From: Armatimonadota bacterium
GTDB lineage: Bacteria; Sysuimicrobiota; Sysuimicrobiia; Sysuimicrobiales; Sysuimicrobiaceae
Assembly (NCBI GenBank): GCA_025059775.1
Contig: JANXCW010000009.1
Span: 48,595 to 112,594, forward strand
Direction: 5' to 3'
DNA: 64,000 nucleotides
The notes under the pieces were generated by a model, which was not told the DNA's origin, made no database searches, and worked only from the letters and a program-made list of their open reading frames with translations. The position numbers and the translations under genes are program-made. This document shows positions 26,492 to 35,581 of this stretch, in pieces; within the stretch, counting starts at the first letter, position 1, and each line of letters starts with the position of its first letter.

Positions 26492-26953
26492 GTGGCACGG
26501 TTAGAGGTGGGAAGCCCTGCTCCGGAGTGGACGGCCGAAGCCCTGGACGGCGGGAGGGTGGGGAGTGCCACCCTGAGGGGAAGGCCAGTCGTCCTGGTTT
26601 TCCTGCGAGGCCTTCGCTGACCCTTCTGCCGGAAGCACCTGGCGCAGTTGCGCCAGCACTACCAAGCGTTTCGGAGCCGGGGAGCGGAGGTGGTGGCTAT
26701 CGGTCCGGAAACACGCCCTGCCATGGCAGAATACTGGGCCGCGCAGGGAATCCCCTTCCCGGGGATCCCGGATCCCGAGCACCGGATTGCGGAACGCTTC
26801 GGCCAGGAGGTCCGTCGGAGCCGGTTCGGCCGGCTCCCCGCCCTCCTTGTGGTGGACGCAGGGGGTACCGTGCGGGCCGCGTGGTACGGTCGATCCATGC
26901 GGGATCTCCCGGACCCTCAGCGCATCCTCGCCGTGCTGGAAGACCTCCCATGA
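26492..26953 (+). CDS. Peroxiredoxin-like thioredoxin-fold protein, probable selenoprotein (Sec43)
   Basis: 153 residues if the in-frame TGA at 26618-26620 is read as selenocysteine. The N-terminal part is an AhpC/TSA-type fold (VGSPAPEW, then [10 protein letters not shown]). The redox motif reads RGLR-U-PFC-RKHL, where Cys-containing relatives have a CPFC motif, so the TGA sits exactly at the attacking Cys (U43, resolving C46). The frame stays open and homologous on both sides, with a C-terminal thioredoxin-fold part containing [13 protein letters not shown] hairpin suited to a bacterial SECIS follows the TGA. GTG at 26492 has GAGGG upstream. Its stop overlaps the purE start as ATGA. A point mutation or sequencing error is the alternative. 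Confidence 0.78.
26618..26656 (+). promoter_or_regulatory. Putative bacterial SECIS element (UGA plus downstream hairpin)
   Basis: The TGA (26618-26620) is followed by a perfect 7-bp stem, 26639-26645 with 26650-26656, closing a 4-base loop AGTT. The loop starts 25 bases after the UGA and has G in its second position, within the limits described for bacterial SECIS elements. The hairpin lies in coding sequence and uses a TTG leucine codon, uncommon in this GC-rich window, to complete the palindrome. Confidence 0.6.
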
Positions 26954-27465
26954 GGAATCCTCCTGCCCAAACCCGTCCGCTCGTAGGGGTCATCATGGGA
27001 TCCTCCTCCGACTGGGAGACCATGCGGCACGCGGTAGCTACCCTCGAGGCGCTGGGAGTCCCCCATGAGGTGCGAGTCGTGAGCGCCCACCGCACCCCGG
27101 AGCTTATGGCGGAGTACGCGCGGAGCGCGGAAGAGCGGGGGCTCCTGGTGATCATCGCAGGTGCAGGCGGGGCTGCCCACCTGCCGGGCATGACCGCGGC
27201 CCACACGGTGCTCCCCGTGCTGGGCGTGCCCGTGGAGTCCCAGGCCCTGCGGGGCCTGGATTCCCTGCTCAGCATCGTGCAGATGCCCGCGGGCGTACCC
27301 GTGGGAACCCTGGCCATCGGGCGGGCCGGAGCCATCAACGCCGCCCTTCTTGCTGCCAGCATCGTGGGGCTCAAGCATCCAGAGGTCCTGGATCGGTTGC
27401 GGCGGTACCGGGAGGCCCAAAAGCAGGAGGTGCTGGCCCACCCGGATCCCCGCACGGAGAGATGA
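26950..27465 (+). CDS. purE: N5-carboxyaminoimidazole ribonucleotide mutase (class I PurE)
   Basis: 171 residues. Converts N5-CAIR to CAIR in purine synthesis. The signature [13 protein letters not shown] near the N-terminus, VVSAHRTPE and [13 protein letters not shown] are all present. The presence of purK next door shows it is the bacterial class I type using N5-CAIR. The ATG overlaps the stop of the selenoprotein gene, and its own stop overlaps purK by 4 bases. Confidence 0.96.
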   Translation: MRNPPAQTRPLVGVIMGSSSDWETMRHAVATLEALGVPHEVRVVSAHRTPELMAEYARSAEERGLLVIIAGAGGAAHLPGMTAAHTVLPVLGVPVESQALRGLDSLLSIVQMPAGVPVGTLAIGRAGAINAALLAASIVGLKHPEVLDRLRRYREAQKQEVLAHPDPRTER

Positions 27466-28589
27466 GGATCGGGGTTCTCGGAGGCGGTCAGCTCGGCCGG
27501 ATGCTGGCCCTCTCAGGGTATCCGCTCGGCTTCTCCTTCCGGTTCCTGGACCCTTCTCCCGAAGCCTGCGCGGGACAGGTGGGGGAGCTTCTGGTCGGAG
27601 ACTACCGGGACGAAGCCCTCCTGCGCCGGTTTGGGGAGGGCCTCGAGGTAGTCACCTACGAGTTCGAGAACGTGCCTGCGGAGGCAGCCCGATCTTTGGC
27701 GCGGTGGCTTCCCGTCCATCCAACCCCCAAAGCCCTGGAAGTGGCCCAGGACCGGCTCACGGAAAAACGATTTTTCTCCTCGCTCGGGATCCCAACACCC
27801 CCCTTCTGCACGGTGGAAAGCCCGGAGAACCTGGAGGCGGGGGCGGCGCAACTGGGGCTTCCGGCCCTCCTGAAGACCCGGCGCGGCGGATACGACGGCA
27901 AGGGCCAGATCCTCCTCCGGGGTCGAGAGGACCTGGATCCCGCATGGGCGGCCCTGGGCGGCCGGGATCTTATCCTGGAGCGACTCGTGCCCTTCGACCG
28001 GGAGGTCTCTCTCCTGGCGGTGCGGGCTGCAAGCGGGGAGGTGGCCTGCTATCCACTCGTAGAGAACCACCACCGGGAGGGAATCCTGCGGCTTTCCCTG
28101 GCTCCCGCCCCGGGGCTCACCCCCGGGCTCCAAGCGAAGGCTGAGGCGTACGCCCGGAGGGTCCTGGAGGCCCTGGGGTACGTGGGGGTAGTAGCCATCG
28201 AGTTCTTCCAGGTAGGGGAGGAACTCCTCGCCAACGAGATGGCGCCCCGGGTGCACAACAGCGGGCACTGGACCCTGGAAGGGGCCGAGACGAGCCAGTT
28301 TCAGAACCACCTGCGGGCCATCGCGGGACTACCGCTCGGCTCCACCGCGCCGCTGGGCGCGAGCGCCATGGTGAACCTCATCGGCCAGAAGCCAGACTTC
28401 CGGAAACTCCTCGCCCTGCCCGGAGCCCACCTCCACTGGTATGGGAAATCGGTGCGGCCGGGCCGGAAGGTAGGCCATGTTACCCTGCGGGCGGATTCGG
28501 AGCAAGCGCTCCGCCAGCTGCTCCCGCAGCTGGCGGAGCTCCTGGGAGAGCCCCTTCCAGCTCCCTACCGGATGGCCTCCTCCCGGTAG
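27462..28589 (+). CDS. purK: N5-carboxyaminoimidazole ribonucleotide synthase
   Basis: 375-residue ATP-grasp enzyme that carboxylates AIR with bicarbonate and ATP. Landmarks are GGGQLGRML at the N-terminus, [23 protein letters not shown] (ATP loop), and [13 protein letters not shown] near the C-terminal third. ATGA overlap with purE. The 3' end overlaps the convergent uvrC gene by 25 bases. Confidence 0.96.
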   Translation: MRIGVLGGGQLGRMLALSGYPLGFSFRFLDPSPEACAGQVGELLVGDYRDEALLRRFGEGLEVVTYEFENVPAEAARSLARWLPVHPTPKALEVAQDRLTEKRFFSSLGIPTPPFCTVESPENLEAGAAQLGLPALLKTRRGGYDGKGQILLRGREDLDPAWAALGGRDLILERLVPFDREVSLLAVRAASGEVACYPLVENHHREGILRLSLAPAPGLTPGLQAKAEAYARRVLEALGYVGVVAIEFFQVGEELLANEMAPRVHNSGHWTLEGAETSQFQNHLRAIAGLPLGSTAPLGASAMVNLIGQKPDFRKLLALPGAHLHWYGKSVRPGRKVGHVTLRADSEQALRQLLPQLAELLGEPLPAPYRMASSR

Positions 28590-30448
28590 GTGGGGAGTTT
28601 GCGGGTCTGCAGGAACGCCAAAACCTTACGGGCCACCTTCGGCCCCACCACCGCTGCCACCTCCTCCTCACTGGCCTCCCGCAGGCGGCGTACGGAGCCG
28701 AAGTGCCGGATGAGCTCCCGCTTCCGCTTCTCGCCCACTCCCGGGATCTCGTCCAGCACCGAGTACACGATGCGCCGATCCCGGAGCTTCCGGTGGTAGG
28801 CGTTGGCGAACCGGTGGGCTTCATCCCGCACCCGCTGCAGGAGCTGGAGGGCCACGGAGTCGGGCGGGAGTCGGAGGGGGTCGGGAGTATCCGGCCGGTA
28901 CACGAGCTCCTCCCGCTTGGCGAGGGCTACCACGGGGATCCGCATCCCGAATGCGGAGAGGACTTCCAGGGCAGCCTGGAGCTGCGGCCGGCCGCCGTCC
29001 ACCAGGATGAGGTCCGGGAGCACGGACCACCTGGGCTTGAGGGTTGCGCCCTTCTGTAAGGCCTCCGCTTCCTCCCGGGCGTTTTCGAGCCGGCGGTGCA
29101 GGGCCTCCCGAAGCATGGCCACGTCGTTGGGCCCGGGCATGGATCGGATCCGGAACCGGCGGTAGGCCTCCTTGCGGGGCCGCCCTCCCTCGAAGGTCAC
29201 CAGACAGGCCACCGCCTCCCCGGACTGAAAGTTGGAGACGTCATACCCCTCGATGCGGAAGGGCGGATCCACAAGGCCCAGAACCTGCTGCAGCGCCCGC
29301 ACCGCAGACCCCTCCCGGCCCATCAGCCGCACCCGCTCCTGCTCCAGATGCACCCGGGCGTTCTCTCGAGCCATCTCCACCAACTCCCGATCCGCCCCCC
29401 GCTCCGGCACCGCCACCCGAACCGGCTCCCCCCGCCGTGCCTGGAGCCATTGGGCGATAAGCTCCTGGTCCTCCACGGGCTCCGGGATAAGCACCTCTGG
29501 AGGAATCGTGGTGGCGTGGGCGTAGAACTGCTCGAGGAAGGTGCGCAGGACCTCCGCGGCGGTGTGGTTGAGGGCGCCCGTAAGGGAAAAGTGCTCTTGA
29601 CCCACCAGCCGCCCCCCGCGCACGAAGAAGACCTGGGCGCAGGCGTCGTCCCCGTCCGTGTGCACCGCCACCACGTCCCGATCCAGTAGACCCGGGCCGG
29701 AGGTGCGCTGGCGCTGCCCGATGGCCTCCATGGCCCGGATCTGGTCCCGCAGAGCCGCGGCCCGCTCGAACTCGAGGCGGTCGGCGGCCTCCTGCATCTC
29801 GCGCCGCAGGGCTTCCAGCACCGCTTCCTGCTTTCCTTCCAGGAACAGCACCGCTTTCCGAACCTGCTCCCCATACTGCTCCTGGGTGGCGCCCCAGGCT
29901 ACGCAGGGTGCGGTGCACAGCCCCATGGCATGATCCAGGCAGGGCCGGGGCAAGGATCGATCGATCTCGATCCGACAGCTGCGCAGCCGGAATAGCTTCC
30001 GGATGGTGCGGATGGTGCGGCGCACCAACTTCGGCTCGTGGTAGGGATAGGGGCCGAAGTAGCGGGCGCCGTCCTGCACGATCCTCCTGGTCATCATGAT
30101 CTTCGGATAGGGCTCGTTGGTGATCTTGATGTAGGGATAGGCCTTGTCGTCCGCCATCCGCACGTTGTACCGGGGCCGGTGCTGCTTGATGAGGTTCGTC
30201 TCCAGGACCAAGGCCTCCACCTCGTTGGCGCACACCACCACGTCGAAGTCGAAGACCTTGGTCATGAGGTGTCGGATGCGGGGGGAGGGAGCGGTGCGGA
30301 GATCCTGGAAGTAGGTGCGCACCCGGTTCCGCAGGGACGCGGCCTTCCCCACGTAGATCACCCGCCCCGCCCGATCTCGGAGGAGGTACACCCCGGGCTG
30401 GGCCGGCAGCGCCCGCAGCTTTTCCTCCAGGTTCGGCGCATGGTCCAT
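28565..30448 (-). CDS. uvrC: Excinuclease ABC subunit C
   Basis: About 627 residues; makes the dual incisions in nucleotide excision repair. It shows the N-terminal GIY-YIG nuclease (PGVYLLRDRAGRVIYVGKA), a UVR domain (ALRREMQEAADRLEFERAAALRDQ), the C-terminal RNase H-like nuclease (IEGYDVSNFQ, DLILVDGGRPQL) and terminal HhH motifs (IPGVGEKRKRELIRHFG). ATG at 30448 is preferred over the in-frame ATG at 30466 because a TATGAT box ends 9 bases upstream of it and overlaps the earlier ATG. Its 3' end overlaps purK head-on by 25 bases. Confidence 0.95.
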   Translation of the reverse strand: MDHAPNLEEKLRALPAQPGVYLLRDRAGRVIYVGKAASLRNRVRTYFQDLRTAPSPRIRHLMTKVFDFDVVVCANEVEALVLETNLIKQHRPRYNVRMADDKAYPYIKITNEPYPKIMMTRRIVQDGARYFGPYPYHEPKLVRRTIRTIRKLFRLRSCRIEIDRSLPRPCLDHAMGLCTAPCVAWGATQEQYGEQVRKAVLFLEGKQEAVLEALRREMQEAADRLEFERAAALRDQIRAMEAIGQRQRTSGPGLLDRDVVAVHTDGDDACAQVFFVRGGRLVGQEHFSLTGALNHTAAEVLRTFLEQFYAHATTIPPEVLIPEPVEDQELIAQWLQARRGEPVRVAVPERGADRELVEMARENARVHLEQERVRLMGREGSAVRALQQVLGLVDPPFRIEGYDVSNFQSGEAVACLVTFEGGRPRKEAYRRFRIRSMPGPNDVAMLREALHRRLENAREEAEALQKGATLKPRWSVLPDLILVDGGRPQLQAALEVLSAFGMRIPVVALAKREELVYRPDTPDPLRLPPDSVALQLLQRVRDEAHRFANAYHRKLRDRRIVYSVLDEIPGVGEKRKRELIRHFGSVRRLREASEEEVAAVVGPKVARKVLAFLQTRKLPTYREEAIR

Positions 30449-30457
30449 CGCCCTTCC

Positions 30458-30463
30458 ATCATA
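30458..30463 (-). promoter_or_regulatory. -10-like box of uvrC
   Basis: TATGAT on the minus strand (30463-30458), 9 bases before the chosen uvrC ATG and 7 bases after the end of the helicase gene. No good -35 is visible at 17 bases. Confidence 0.35.
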
Positions 30464-30469
30464 CATGGG

Positions 30470-33400
30470 CTACATCGCGGTGGTCCCGCCCACCGTGGGC
30501 GCTGTAGGAGGCTGCACGAGCCGCAGCAGCGCCCCAAGGGGAGCGCTCTTCACGGGCACGCCGTTCCGGAAGGCGATCCACAGATCCGAAAAGGGGGAGA
30601 TGCGCTCTCCGGGAACCAGAATCCCCACCAGGTTCAGAGGGTCTGCGGCCGAGACCACCACCGTCTCCGGGTGACCCGGTGTGCGCCGCACCGCCCGCAG
30701 CGCCTCCACGGCCTCGGGGAGTGCGTACTGCTCGCCCGCAAACCCGCTGACGAATCGGCCGCCCCGGATCCTCCCCTGCAGTTCCCAGCGCCGGTACACC
30801 CGTACCAGATCCCGCCACGGCGGGGCCGCCCGCTCCCTCGCCAGCACCTCCCGGAACACCACCCCGTAGCGCCGCAGCAGGTGCTGCGCGATCCGCTCCG
30901 TGCGCTCCGGCTCCGGAACCTCCTCGGTCGGGCGCCACAGGGCCCAACGGCCCACGGGCAGGGACCGACCGTAGAGTCCACCAGGGAGTGCCCGCAGCCC
31001 CCGCCGCCTGCGGCCCCGGCGCAGGAGCTGCCGTAACCCCCCCACGCCATCCCCGCTCACGAGTCCCGCGGCCACGAGTTCCCACAGAGCCGCCTCCACC
31101 TCTGAGGGAAGCCGGCCAATGGCCCGGGCGATGTCCGAGAGAAAGGAAGCCCCGTGGGCTTCTAGGTACGCCAGGGCGTCCCGGGCCGTCCCCCCTAGTC
31201 CGATCAGGCAGGGCTCGGCCGGACGGACGTACACCGCCAGGTCCTCCCGGAGCAGGAAGGCGATCGGAGTCGTGCGCACCACGCCCCGGCGCCGCCGGAC
31301 CCTGTCCGATTCCGGACCGCCGTTGGGCACGATGCGGCCCCAGGCGATGACCCCGCCCAAGCAGAGGGCCTCCAGGTCTGCGGGATTGTAGGCGGAGACC
31401 CGCGCGGGCAGGACGCTGGTCTCCCACGCTTCCGCCGGGAGTTCCAGGCCCTGGAGCTGGCCGATCACCTCGAGGAGACCTCCGCGGCCATGGAGCTGGG
31501 TGCCAGGATGCACGTGCTGCCACCGGAACAGAAACCGTATAAAGTCTGCGGGGGTTACCGGTTCGATCTCCCGTCGTAGCCGATCCACGGTGAGCCGGTG
31601 GATTCGGGCTAAGAGGGTGCGCTCGCACCACTCCTCCTCCTCAACCCCCGGGCTGTAGTGCCCTCGCAACACGATCCCCACCCCTTCCAGGGCTGCAAGG
31701 GCAGCCGATACCTCCCCTTCCGGGAGGCCGAGCCGCACCGCGAGGGCCGGGACCGTGGTGGGGCCCAGGCAGGGCATCCAGCCCCGCACCACGGCCAGCA
31801 CCGCCTCCTCCCGGGTCGGCTGCGGCAGGTCCGGAGGGATCTGGGGCTCCGGGAGGAAGTGGGCCTGCGGCCAGATGGCCCTCACGAACGGCACCCGCTC
31901 GACGGCCACGTATGCCCGGAGCCTGTCCATTGCAGCCACCGTGGCCCGCCCCTGGCAGAGGAGTGCTTCCGCAACCCCCCTCCACGAGTCCGCCTCCTCC
32001 AGGGGGAGGAGTACCAGGGTATGAAGGAGGTCATGCAGCTCGTCAGGGTCCCGCACGTCTGGCGCAACCTGGGCCCGCACCTCCGCCACGGCCTCGGGAT
32101 CCAGGGCCCCTGGGCCCCGGGCGAGGTCGGGATCCACCCGCCGCAGCTGCACGGCCCGCGCCCGCCGTTCCTCGAGAGGGGCATCGTCGAGGAACGCGTA
32201 GGGATTCGCGTTGAGGATCTCGTGGGACATCGCGGACGGCTGCGGGGTCTCCACGGCCACGGTGCGGATCTCGCCCCGCTCCATGCGCTCCACGATCTCC
32301 ACCAGGCGAGCGAGATCCATCGTCTCCTGAAGGCAACTGCGAAGGGTCTCGTTCACCAGCGGGTGGTCCGGCGGGGTGATGGGGCCCATGCGGTTGTCCT
32401 GGCAACCCACCTGGTCCGGAAACACCGCGGCCAGGAGGTCTTCCGCCTGCATGCGCTGGATCTGGGGTGGCACCTTCCGGCCGCCCCGCTGACGGAGGAG
32501 GGCCAGGGCCCGTTGGGCGTTCTGCCGCCACCGCGTGCCGAAGAGTGGGGACTGCAAGGTGGCCTGGAGGAGATCCTTCCCCACGGTCTGAGATCGGACG
32601 AAGGAGAAGATGAGCTCGAGAGGGAAGCTGTGCTGCGCGCCCAGGGAGAGCACGATGCCGTCGTCCGTGGCCGCGGCCTGCAGCTCGAAATCGAAGGTCA
32701 GGCAGAAGCGCTTGCGGAGGGCCAATCCCCACGCCCGGTTCACCCGAGCGCCGAAGGGCGCATGGAGCACGATCTGCATCCCGCCCGCCTCGTCGAAGAA
32801 CCGCTCCGCCACCACGCACGTCTGGGTCGGTACACATCCCAGCACCGCCACGGTCTCCCGCACATAGTCCACCAGCTGCTCGGCACCCGCGGCATCCAGG
32901 CCGGTCTCCTGCGCGAGCCACGCCACCGCGCGTGCCCGGTCCTGGATCCGGGCAGCCACCTCCGCCCGTAGATCCGAGACCGCTTGGGAGAGCTCCCAAG
33001 TGCGGGCCGGCGCTTCGCCTAGCCAGAAGGGGATGGTGGGCGGGGCTCCGTGGGCGTTCTCCACCCGTACCCGGCCGCTGCTCTCCACGCGGCGCACCCG
33101 CCAGGAGGTGTTGCCCAGCAGGAACACGTCCCCTGCTTGGCTTTCGATGGCGAAATCCTCGTTTACCCGGCCGATGAAGGCCTCGTCGGGCTCCGCGATC
33201 ACATCGAAATCGAAGGTCTCCGGGATCGTTCCCCCGCAGGTGAGGGCGACCATCCGGGCACCCCGACGGGCCCGCACCACACCGTTCACCCGGTCCCGGT
33301 GCAGCAGCGCCCCGGCCCTCCCCCGGCGCGCGGCGATCCCCTCGGAGAGCATCTCCAGCACCTGCTGGAACTCCCGCCAGCTGAGATCTCGGTACGGATA

Positions 33401-34708
33401 GGCCCGCCGCACCAGCGCGAACAGATCCTGCTCAGAGATGGGTTCTGAAGCCGCGATGGCCACCATCTGTTGGGCCAGCACATCGAGGGGTTTTTCCGGG
33501 AGGATCACTTGGTCTAACACCCCCCGACGCACAGCCCACACCGCGGCCGCACATTGCACCAGCTCGTCGCGGGTGAGAGGGAAGAGCACGCCCTTCGGCA
33601 CCCGGTTCACGCCGTGCCCACTCCGGCCCACCCGCTGGAGAAGGGTGGAGATGGCCCGGGGAGCGCCCACGTGGCAGACGAGGTCCACGGAGCCAACGTC
33701 GATGCCGAGCTCCAGGGAGGCGGTGGCCACCACCACCGACAGCTCCCCCTGCTTGAGCCGGCGCTCCGTCTCCAGCCGCAGGGTGCGGGCGAGGCTCCCG
33801 TGGTGGGAGGCCACCCGGCCCTCGCCCAGCCGCTCCGTGAGCCGATGGGCCACCCGCTCTGCGAGCCGGCGCGTGCTCACGAACACCAGGGTGGTGCGGT
33901 GCTGCCCTGCGAGCTCCGCGATCCGGTCGTACACCTCCGTCCAGAGTTCATGGGTGGCGACAGGTCCCAGGACCTGCCCGGGGAGCCAGATGGAAAGGTC
34001 CCAGCTCCGCTGCCATCCCGCGTCCACGATGGCGCAACGTGGGGAGCCGTCCGGCCCGCACCGGGCCCCGCCGACCAGCAGCCGGGCCAGCGTCTCCAAG
34101 GGATGGGCAGTGGCGCTGAGCCCGATGCGCTGACAGGGTCGTCCCGTGAGGGCATCCAGCCGCTCCAGGCTGAGGGCGAGGTGTGCCCCCCGCTTGTCCT
34201 GGGCTATGGCGTGGAGCTCATCCACGATCACCGTGCGCGTACCGCGCAGGACCTCCCGGCTGCGGGGCGCGGTGAGCAGGAGGTAGAGGGATTCGGGGGT
34301 CGTCACGAGGATGTGTGGAGGACGGCGGATCATCCGGTCCCGCTCGCGGGGAAGCGTATCCCCCGTGCGCACCGCCACCCGGACCTCCGGCACCCACACC
34401 CCTAGACGTCCCGCCAGCTCCCGGATCTGCTGAAGGGGTTCGTGCAGGTTGCGGTGGACGTCGTTGCTCAGGGCCCGCAGGGGCGAGACGTACACCACCT
34501 GGATCTGATCCGGAAGCAACCGCGAGGAGAGGAGCCCGCTCAGGGACCACAGAAAGGCCGCGAGGGTCTTGCCCGAGCCCGTGGGTGCCGCGATGAGGGT
34601 GTCCTCGCCTGCGGCGATGGCAGGCCAGCCCAGCCGTTGGGCCGGGGTGGGCTCGGGGAACCGTTCCCGGAACCAGCGCGTCACGAGGGGGTGGAAGGAC
34701 AGGTCCAT
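30470..34708 (-). CDS. lhr: Large helicase-related protein Lhr (DEAD/DEAH-type)
   Basis: 1412 residues, a superfamily 2 3'-to-5' helicase. The N-terminal RecA pair has Walker A PTGSGKT (42-48) and the DELH box (163-166). Then come a helicase-C domain with HHGSLARTLR and QRVGRSGH, the winged-helix Lhr core (about 450-850), and a long C-terminal extension in which the last 300 residues resemble the Lhr/YcaQ-type DNA-binding region. Lhr proteins unwind RNA:DNA hybrids and are linked to repair of crosslinks or oxidative damage. Its position beside uvrC supports a repair role. E. coli and mycobacterial Lhr are about 100 residues longer. A TAAAAT box 6 bases before the ATG suggests a leaderless message. 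Confidence 0.93.
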   Translation of the reverse strand: MDLSFHPLVTRWFRERFPEPTPAQRLGWPAIAAGEDTLIAAPTGSGKTLAAFLWSLSGLLSSRLLPDQIQVVYVSPLRALSNDVHRNLHEPLQQIRELAGRLGVWVPEVRVAVRTGDTLPRERDRMIRRPPHILVTTPESLYLLLTAPRSREVLRGTRTVIVDELHAIAQDKRGAHLALSLERLDALTGRPCQRIGLSATAHPLETLARLLVGGARCGPDGSPRCAIVDAGWQRSWDLSIWLPGQVLGPVATHELWTEVYDRIAELAGQHRTTLVFVSTRRLAERVAHRLTERLGEGRVASHHGSLARTLRLETERRLKQGELSVVVATASLELGIDVGSVDLVCHVGAPRAISTLLQRVGRSGHGVNRVPKGVLFPLTRDELVQCAAAVWAVRRGVLDQVILPEKPLDVLAQQMVAIAASEPISEQDLFALVRRAYPYRDLSWREFQQVLEMLSEGIAARRGRAGALLHRDRVNGVVRARRGARMVALTCGGTIPETFDFDVIAEPDEAFIGRVNEDFAIESQAGDVFLLGNTSWRVRRVESSGRVRVENAHGAPPTIPFWLGEAPARTWELSQAVSDLRAEVAARIQDRARAVAWLAQETGLDAAGAEQLVDYVRETVAVLGCVPTQTCVVAERFFDEAGGMQIVLHAPFGARVNRAWGLALRKRFCLTFDFELQAAATDDGIVLSLGAQHSFPLELIFSFVRSQTVGKDLLQATLQSPLFGTRWRQNAQRALALLRQRGGRKVPPQIQRMQAEDLLAAVFPDQVGCQDNRMGPITPPDHPLVNETLRSCLQETMDLARLVEIVERMERGEIRTVAVETPQPSAMSHEILNANPYAFLDDAPLEERRARAVQLRRVDPDLARGPGALDPEAVAEVRAQVAPDVRDPDELHDLLHTLVLLPLEEADSWRGVAEALLCQGRATVAAMDRLRAYVAVERVPFVRAIWPQAHFLPEPQIPPDLPQPTREEAVLAVVRGWMPCLGPTTVPALAVRLGLPEGEVSAALAALEGVGIVLRGHYSPGVEEEEWCERTLLARIHRLTVDRLRREIEPVTPADFIRFLFRWQHVHPGTQLHGRGGLLEVIGQLQGLELPAEAWETSVLPARVSAYNPADLEALCLGGVIAWGRIVPNGGPESDRVRRRRGVVRTTPIAFLLREDLAVYVRPAEPCLIGLGGTARDALAYLEAHGASFLSDIARAIGRLPSEVEAALWELVAAGLVSGDGVGGLRQLLRRGRRRRGLRALPGGLYGRSLPVGRWALWRPTEEVPEPERTERIAQHLLRRYGVVFREVLARERAAPPWRDLVRVYRRWELQGRIRGGRFVSGFAGEQYALPEAVEALRAVRRTPGHPETVVVSAADPLNLVGILVPGERISPFSDLWIAFRNGVPVKSAPLGALLRLVQPPTAPTVGGTTAM

Positions 34709-34714
34709 GGGACC

Positions 34715-34720
34715 ATTTTA
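34715..34720 (-). promoter_or_regulatory. -10 box of lhr, leaderless layout
   Basis: TAAAAT (34720-34715, minus strand) lies 6 bases before the lhr ATG. No Shine-Dalgarno fits in the gap. The -35 region is weak. Confidence 0.45.
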
Positions 34721-34735
34721 GACGGAGCCGGCCGG

Positions 34736-35581
34736 ATGCGGCATCATAGGGACGTGGCACGCTCTAGCCTGCTGGTGGCGCTCCTGCTCCTCCTGGCCCT
34801 TCCCGGGATCGCGGACGAGCGCGAGGAGGTTGCGGTCCCGGAGCGGACGGCCAAGCGCCTGGGGATCCGGGAGGGGGACACGGTGGAGGTGGCCGCGGAC
34901 CCTGGGATGCGGAATCCCCGCCAGGTGCGGGTGGCGGTGGTGTGGAGCTCCAAGGAGCACCCCGCGGAGGTGGCCCGAGAGGAGCTGCGGATGGTGTTCC
35001 GGCTGCCGTTCCTGGAGACCCTCACGGGTCGGACGGACGCCGTGGACCGGGTGGTGGTGCGGCTGCGGCCGAATGTGGAGGCCCCGCGGATCCGGGACGA
35101 CCTGGAGGCTTGGGGCGTGGGCTTCGACGCGTACACCGCGGAGGAACTCGCGGGCCACACCTCCCGAGCCTTCGTGGTGGTCTCCCGGTTCCACAAGGCC
35201 ATTGCGCTGGTGACGTTGCTGGCAGGCGGTATCTTCCTCGTGGCGGTCACGGGCCTGCGTACCAGCGAGATGCGGCGGGAGATCGGAGCCCTGCGCCTTG
35301 TGGGGATCGGCCGGGGGACCATCGCCCTCGCGGTGGTGGGCATCGCCACCGGTGTGGCGCTTCTCGGCACCCTGCTGGGACTGGGTATCGGGGCGGTCCT
35401 CGTGGCCGCCATCAACGCGTACTACCAACCCCTCTTCGAGACCTCCCTCCAGTTCGCGGTGCTGGAGCATCGGACGATGCTGGGGGCGGCGGTGTTCTCG
35501 GTGCTGTTGGGGATCCTCTCGGGCATCGCGGTGGCCGTGCGGCTGCTGCGGGAGCCGCCGCTTCAACAGGTGGGGCGCTAG
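34736..35581 (+). CDS. FtsX/MacB-type ABC exporter permease (AttF/G-like)
   Basis: 281 residues. A first membrane segment near the N-terminus (about 11-27), a short extracytoplasmic region (about 30-150), and three C-terminal helices (about 165-190, 200-235, 240-270) give the FtsX-like permease topology. The extracytoplasmic domain is much shorter than the usual 200-250 residues of MacB, so the protein may be trimmed or one half of a dedicated heterodimer. ATG at 34736 has GGAG upstream; a GTG at 34754 is possible. It is divergent from lhr and coupled by a one-base overlap (TAGTG) to the second permease. Confidence 0.75.
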   Translation: MRHHRDVARSSLLVALLLLLALPGIADEREEVAVPERTAKRLGIREGDTVEVAADPGMRNPRQVRVAVVWSSKEHPAEVAREELRMVFRLPFLETLTGRTDAVDRVVVRLRPNVEAPRIRDDLEAWGVGFDAYTAEELAGHTSRAFVVVSRFHKAIALVTLLAGGIFLVAVTGLRTSEMRREIGALRLVGIGRGTIALAVVGIATGVALLGTLLGLGIGAVLVAAINAYYQPLFETSLQFAVLEHRTMLGAAVFSVLLGILSGIAVAVRLLREPPLQQVGR

